Assembly: GCA_036804525.1 (NCBI GenBank) | Contig: DAIRSE010000015.1 | Location: forward strand, 1 to 51,420 | DNA: 51,420 nt | Source of the DNA: JBFLVT01 sp036804525 | GTDB taxonomy: Bacteria > Bacillota > Desulfotomaculia > Desulfotomaculales > JASEER01 | Direction: 5' to 3' | Part shown: piece by piece, positions 48,519-51,420 of the stretch | Numbering within the stretch: the first letter of the stretch is position 1 | Layout: the number at the start of each line of letters is the position of its first letter | Made by a program: the position numbers and the translations under genes | Notes under the pieces: model-generated | Database searches by the model: none | What the model saw: the letters and a program-made list of their open reading frames with translations, nothing else | Told to the model about the DNA's origin: nothing

Positions 48519-50129
48519 GTGCAGTTATACAATACCTTGACTAAAAGACAAGAAGAGTTTGTGCCCCAGGAGCCGGGCCGGGTAAGGATGTACGTCTGCG
48601 GGCCGACGACCTACAACTTCATCCACCTGGGCAACGCCCGACCCCTGGTCGTCTTCGATACCATCCGGCGCTACCTGATTTACAAAGGCTTCGACGTGAC
48701 CTACATCCAGAACTTCACCGATATCGACGACAAGATCATCAAGCGGGCCAACGAAGAAGGTGCGGACCCCATCGCGATGGCCGCGCGATACGTCGACGAG
48801 TACTTTACCGACGCCGACGCGCTGAACGTCCGCCGGGCCGACGTTCACCCGAAGGTGTCCGAGCACCTGGACGACATTATCGCCCTTATCCGGAAACTCA
48901 TCGACAACGGCCTTGCTTACCAGGTCGACGGCGACGTTTACTATGCCGTCCGTAATTTCCCCGGTTACGGCAAGCTTTCGGGGCGCGACGTCGAGGACAT
49001 GCTTTCCGGGGCCAGGGTCGAGGTCGACCCGCGCAAGCGCGACCCGCTGGACTTTGCCCTGTGGAAGGCCGCCAAGCCCGGCGAGCCGGCGTGGCCGAGC
49101 CCCTGGGGCATGGGGCGGCCGGGCTGGCACATCGAGTGCTCGGCCATGGCGATGAAGTACCTTGGGGAAACGCTGGACATCCATGGGGGCGGGGCCGACC
49201 TGATCTTTCCGCACCACGAAAACGAGATCGCGCAGTCCGAAGGGGCCACCGGGAAACCTTTCGCCCGCTACTGGATCCATAACGGCTTCATCACCATCAG
49301 GGAAGAGAAAATGTCCAAGTCGCTGGGCAACATCACTCTGGTGCGCGAACTGGTGCAGGCTTTCCCGCCCGGTGCCCTGCGCCTGTTCCTGCTGTCGACC
49401 CACTACCGCAGCCCGCTCGACTTCGACCCCGAGAAGATGGAAGCCAGCGCAAAAGGGCTGGCGCGGCTCAAGAACAGCGTCACCCTCCTCGACGAGGCGC
49501 TCGCCGTCAGAGCCGTGGACAAAGGGAACGGGCGGGCCGCGGAGCTCAAGGAAAAGCTCGGGGAACTCAGAGAACGTTTCGAGAAGGCGATGGACGACGA
49601 CTTTAACACCGCCCTGGCCGTGGCCGCAATGTTTGACCTGGCCGGCGAAGTCAACGCCCACCTGCACCACGAACAGGCTCCCGAGCGGGAGGCGCTCGTG
49701 CGGGCAAGGGAGCTCTTTGACGACTTCAACAGCGTCCTCGGCCTCTTCCCGGAGGAAGAGGGCCGGATCGTCCTGGGCGAGAAGAGCGTGGGTGATGAGC
49801 TAACATCAGGACTGCTCGACTTGTTGCTCAGCATCCGGCAGGAGGCCCGGAAGGGCAAGGACTTCGCCACCGCTGACCGCATCCGCGACGGGCTCAAAGA
49901 CGCCGGGCTTATCATCGAAGACACCCCACAGGGGGCGCGCTGGAAGAAGACGGAGGGCGTACAGTCCGGTGACGCTGCTCCCGCTCTTCTGGACCTCATA
50001 ATCGGGCTGCGCCGGGAAGCCCGCCAGGCCAAGAACTTCGCCCTGGCCGACCGCATCCGCGACGGGTTGAAAGAAATAGGCGTAGTTCTTGAGGATACCC
50101 CTGACGGAGCCAGATGGAAACGGCTATAG
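48519..50129 (+). CDS. cysS: Cysteinyl-tRNA synthetase with duplicated C-terminal module
   Basis: About 536 residues from GTG 48519 (VQLYNTLTKRQEEF). Class I motifs: zinc Cys in YVCGPTTYNFIHLGNARPLV (HIGH as FIHLGNAR), GWHIECSAMAM, HGGGADLIFPHHENEIAQSE, KMSKSLGN. Usual bacterial CysS is about 460-490 residues. Here the end is doubled: IRQEARKGKDFATADRIRDG...EDTPQGARWKK and, 58 residues later, LRREARQAKNFALADRIRDG...EDTPDGARWKRL. The extra anticodon-binding-domain tail could alter tRNA contacts. Charges tRNA-Cys; paired with cysE. Confidence 0.95.
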   Translation: MQLYNTLTKRQEEFVPQEPGRVRMYVCGPTTYNFIHLGNARPLVVFDTIRRYLIYKGFDVTYIQNFTDIDDKIIKRANEEGADPIAMAARYVDEYFTDADALNVRRADVHPKVSEHLDDIIALIRKLIDNGLAYQVDGDVYYAVRNFPGYGKLSGRDVEDMLSGARVEVDPRKRDPLDFALWKAAKPGEPAWPSPWGMGRPGWHIECSAMAMKYLGETLDIHGGGADLIFPHHENEIAQSEGATGKPFARYWIHNGFITIREEKMSKSLGNITLVRELVQAFPPGALRLFLLSTHYRSPLDFDPEKMEASAKGLARLKNSVTLLDEALAVRAVDKGNGRAAELKEKLGELRERFEKAMDDDFNTALAVAAMFDLAGEVNAHLHHEQAPEREALVRARELFDDFNSVLGLFPEEEGRIVLGEKSVGDELTSGLLDLLLSIRQEARKGKDFATADRIRDGLKDAGLIIEDTPQGARWKKTEGVQSGDAAPALLDLIIGLRREARQAKNFALADRIRDGLKEIGVVLEDTPDGARWKRL

Positions 50130-50176
50130 CCGTTTCTACTTAGCACTGGGTTTGATACGGGAAGAATAATCCAAAA

Positions 50177-50206
50177 TGAAAGAGGGTGGCGCGTTGGCGC
50201 CACTCT
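50177..50206 (+). terminator. Hairpin after cysS
   Basis: GTGGCGC pairs with GCGCCAC (loop GTTG), extended by GAGGG/CTCTC. No strong U-run on either strand; could serve as a weak bidirectional terminator between cysS and the opposing gene. Confidence 0.55.
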
Positions 50207-50236
50207 CTATACTGCCAATGAAGGTAGGCTCTCACC

Positions 50237-51061
50237 TTATAAGTTGCATTCACTGGAGATGCTTACAACGTACCAGTTGCCGCTTTCCAGTTGTTCACCT
50301 CCCTTAAGAGAAATCCTCTCTGCTATTCCTGGAAAAGGTAATAAACCGATTGGTCCTTCATGATGCGCCGAAAACGAATAGTCAAGATCAGTGAGACTGC
50401 CTTTATAGGATACAAAGAGCAAAGAGGTATTACCCGGACTTTGCCATGGAGTGTAATCAACAGCCTGCCCTATAGCCCTCACCGCTTCTTCCTTGCTTTT
50501 AAAGACGGGACCGAGACCGGGCCAATCTTCCCCGGAAGCTCTTACCCGTTCCCCGTTCGCTGTCTTTTTTGAGGGCTTAAAAATGGCCGGTTGTACGACC
50601 CATTCGGTTTTGACCACAACAGCGTTAGCGCCCGCTGCGTTTTCTCTGCGCCTCCGCTCTTCAGTGAGCAAATCGTGAATCTCTACCCTGAGAAACGTGC
50701 CGTAGGGGGTGTTCACCTTGGCCAGTTTCACATCTTCCGGTGTTGCTTTTTTTTCTTCCAGGTCTTTTTCGGGCCAATACCTATACTGGTATGTGATGTT
50801 GTTACGCAAATAATCTTCCACTTCGAGCCAGGGCTCCTCCTGGAAGTACGGGTAGGGAACCAGGAGTACGATATCCTCAACACTTACGTTGGGATCGTCG
50901 CTTAGCTTGATGAACCATCCCAGTCTCAGCCTGTTCATCGTTGCGCTTTCACCGAAACAGCCTTTGATCGACACCGCTAAAAGAAATAACATTAGCAATG
51001 TCGCTAAGGCTATGATCGTTAACGTTTTTTTGTCTTCTTGTTTAAAAGACAGGTCTGTCAA
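50237..51061 (-). CDS. Unrecognised membrane-anchored protein
   Basis: About 274 residues if started at TTG 51061 (TDLSFKQEDKKT), which follows GAGGGAG; an upstream ATG at 51145 is possible. One membrane helix near the start (TLTIIALATLLMLFLLAVSI), then a soluble region predicted outside the membrane or in the cytoplasm with charged stretches (YRYWPEKDLEEKKATPEDVK, LTEERRRRENAAGANAVVVK). No family recognised. The composition (lower GC) differs from the neighbouring cys genes. Faces cysS tail to tail. Confidence 0.55.
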   Translation of the reverse strand: MTDLSFKQEDKKTLTIIALATLLMLFLLAVSIKGCFGESATMNRLRLGWFIKLSDDPNVSVEDIVLLVPYPYFQEEPWLEVEDYLRNNITYQYRYWPEKDLEEKKATPEDVKLAKVNTPYGTFLRVEIHDLLTEERRRRENAAGANAVVVKTEWVVQPAIFKPSKKTANGERVRASGEDWPGLGPVFKSKEEAVRAIGQAVDYTPWQSPGNTSLLFVSYKGSLTDLDYSFSAHHEGPIGLLPFPGIAERISLKGGEQLESGNWYVVSISSECNL

Positions 51062-51185
51062 TACTCCCTCACGTACTTTGTAAGTGTTAAACTGTATCCC
51101 GGCAAACGAGTGAGCCGAAAAAATGAAGCACGTATATTGATGCATCTTATTTGGAATGAGGTGCACTGAGCAGGGTTTAGCCAAC

Positions 51186-51335
51186 CGCTTGCAGTGAGTC
51201 TAAGCGTGAAGGGGATAACTCCGTACTTTAGCTCAGACGGCAAGGACAAAAGCTATGAGGCTAAGGGGATCGAGCTTCAAAACCCCTCGATGTGAAGGTC
51301 AATGCTACGGTTTGGGCAGAAGGCAGCAATTATCT
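51186..51335 (+). mobile_element. Decayed group II intron fragment
   Basis: Blocks AAGCGTGAAGGGGATAACTC, GGGATCGAGCTTCAAAACCC and GGGCAGAAGGCAGCAA correspond in order to the domain I blocks of the fragment at 11216-11465, but are more diverged; it starts within the intron and has no protein gene. Confidence 0.7.
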
Positions 51336-51420
51336 TAATGATATAATTTCGTATCAAGTACTCGATTGTTACTGCCACCCTATAATGTCCGGGGATAGAC
51401 GGTGTTAATTGTCCAACAAT

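Noticed and set aside
48525..49670. Minus-strand frame of 381 codons
   Set aside because: Antisense to cysS; no ribosome-binding site or recognisable domain.

Overview
The window reads as chromosomal DNA of a high-GC, Gram-positive, probably anaerobic Firmicute of the Desulfotomaculum/Pelotomaculum (Peptococcaceae) type. This is inferred from gene content and order only. The evidence is the ctsR-mcsA-mcsB-clpC-radA-disA-carD-PIN/TRAM-ispDF-cysE-cysS block, an SLH-domain surface protein, a DUF1659-DUF2922-YvrJ-amidase cluster, frequent GTG/TTG starts behind strong GGAGG sites, BirA and CtsR operators of the Firmicute kind, and group II intron and IS21 debris. No 16S gene or other decisive marker is present.

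Layout. (1) 100-8939, minus strand: an uptake operon of the nickel/oligopeptide ABC class. It has a methyltransferase, a DUF4198-type protein, a solute-binding lipoprotein, two permeases, a GATE-domain membrane protein, two ATPases and a terminal radical SAM protein, and is preceded by a structured leader ending in a terminator. (2) 9000-12900: a scrap yard holding two UspA remnants, an IS21/istB remnant, an LspA-like fragment, a flavin reductase, a group II intron 5' fragment, a SEC-C protein and a broken dprA-like gene. (3) 12899-18756, minus strand: a second oligopeptide-class ABC operon headed by an FmdE-family gene. Its leader RNA has the same architecture and sequence blocks as the first. 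(4) 19175-22883: an HTH regulator with a ten-G tract, then a translationally coupled radical SAM / acyltransferase / patatin operon that looks like lipid modification. (5) 23333-27647: a cyclic di-GMP-I riboswitch and terminator ahead of a FapA/DUF342 gene and a PAS-GAF-PAS-HD-GYP phosphodiesterase that appears split by a two-base frameshift. (6) 27763-30105: small proteins including the DUF1659/DUF2922/YvrJ/amidase set. (7) 30306-33547: GbsR regulator plus epimerase, a BirA-controlled bioY, DUF1284, and two tRNA-Asn genes. (8) 34011-37057: SLH protein with near-identical internal repeats, YbjQ operon, and two copies of a small inverted-repeat element. (9) 37206-50129: the conserved stress/protein-quality, DNA-repair, c-di-AMP and isoprenoid/cysteine block. 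(10) 50237-51335: an unrecognised membrane-anchored protein and a second intron fragment.

Most notable: two unlinked ABC operons share a leader RNA that looks like one riboswitch/attenuator family. A homopolymeric G10 tract lies in the regulator of a putative lipid operon. CysS carries a tandem copy of its C-terminal module. Degenerate heptanucleotide arrays fill many intergenic gaps on the right half. No CRISPR array, rRNA or origin was seen.
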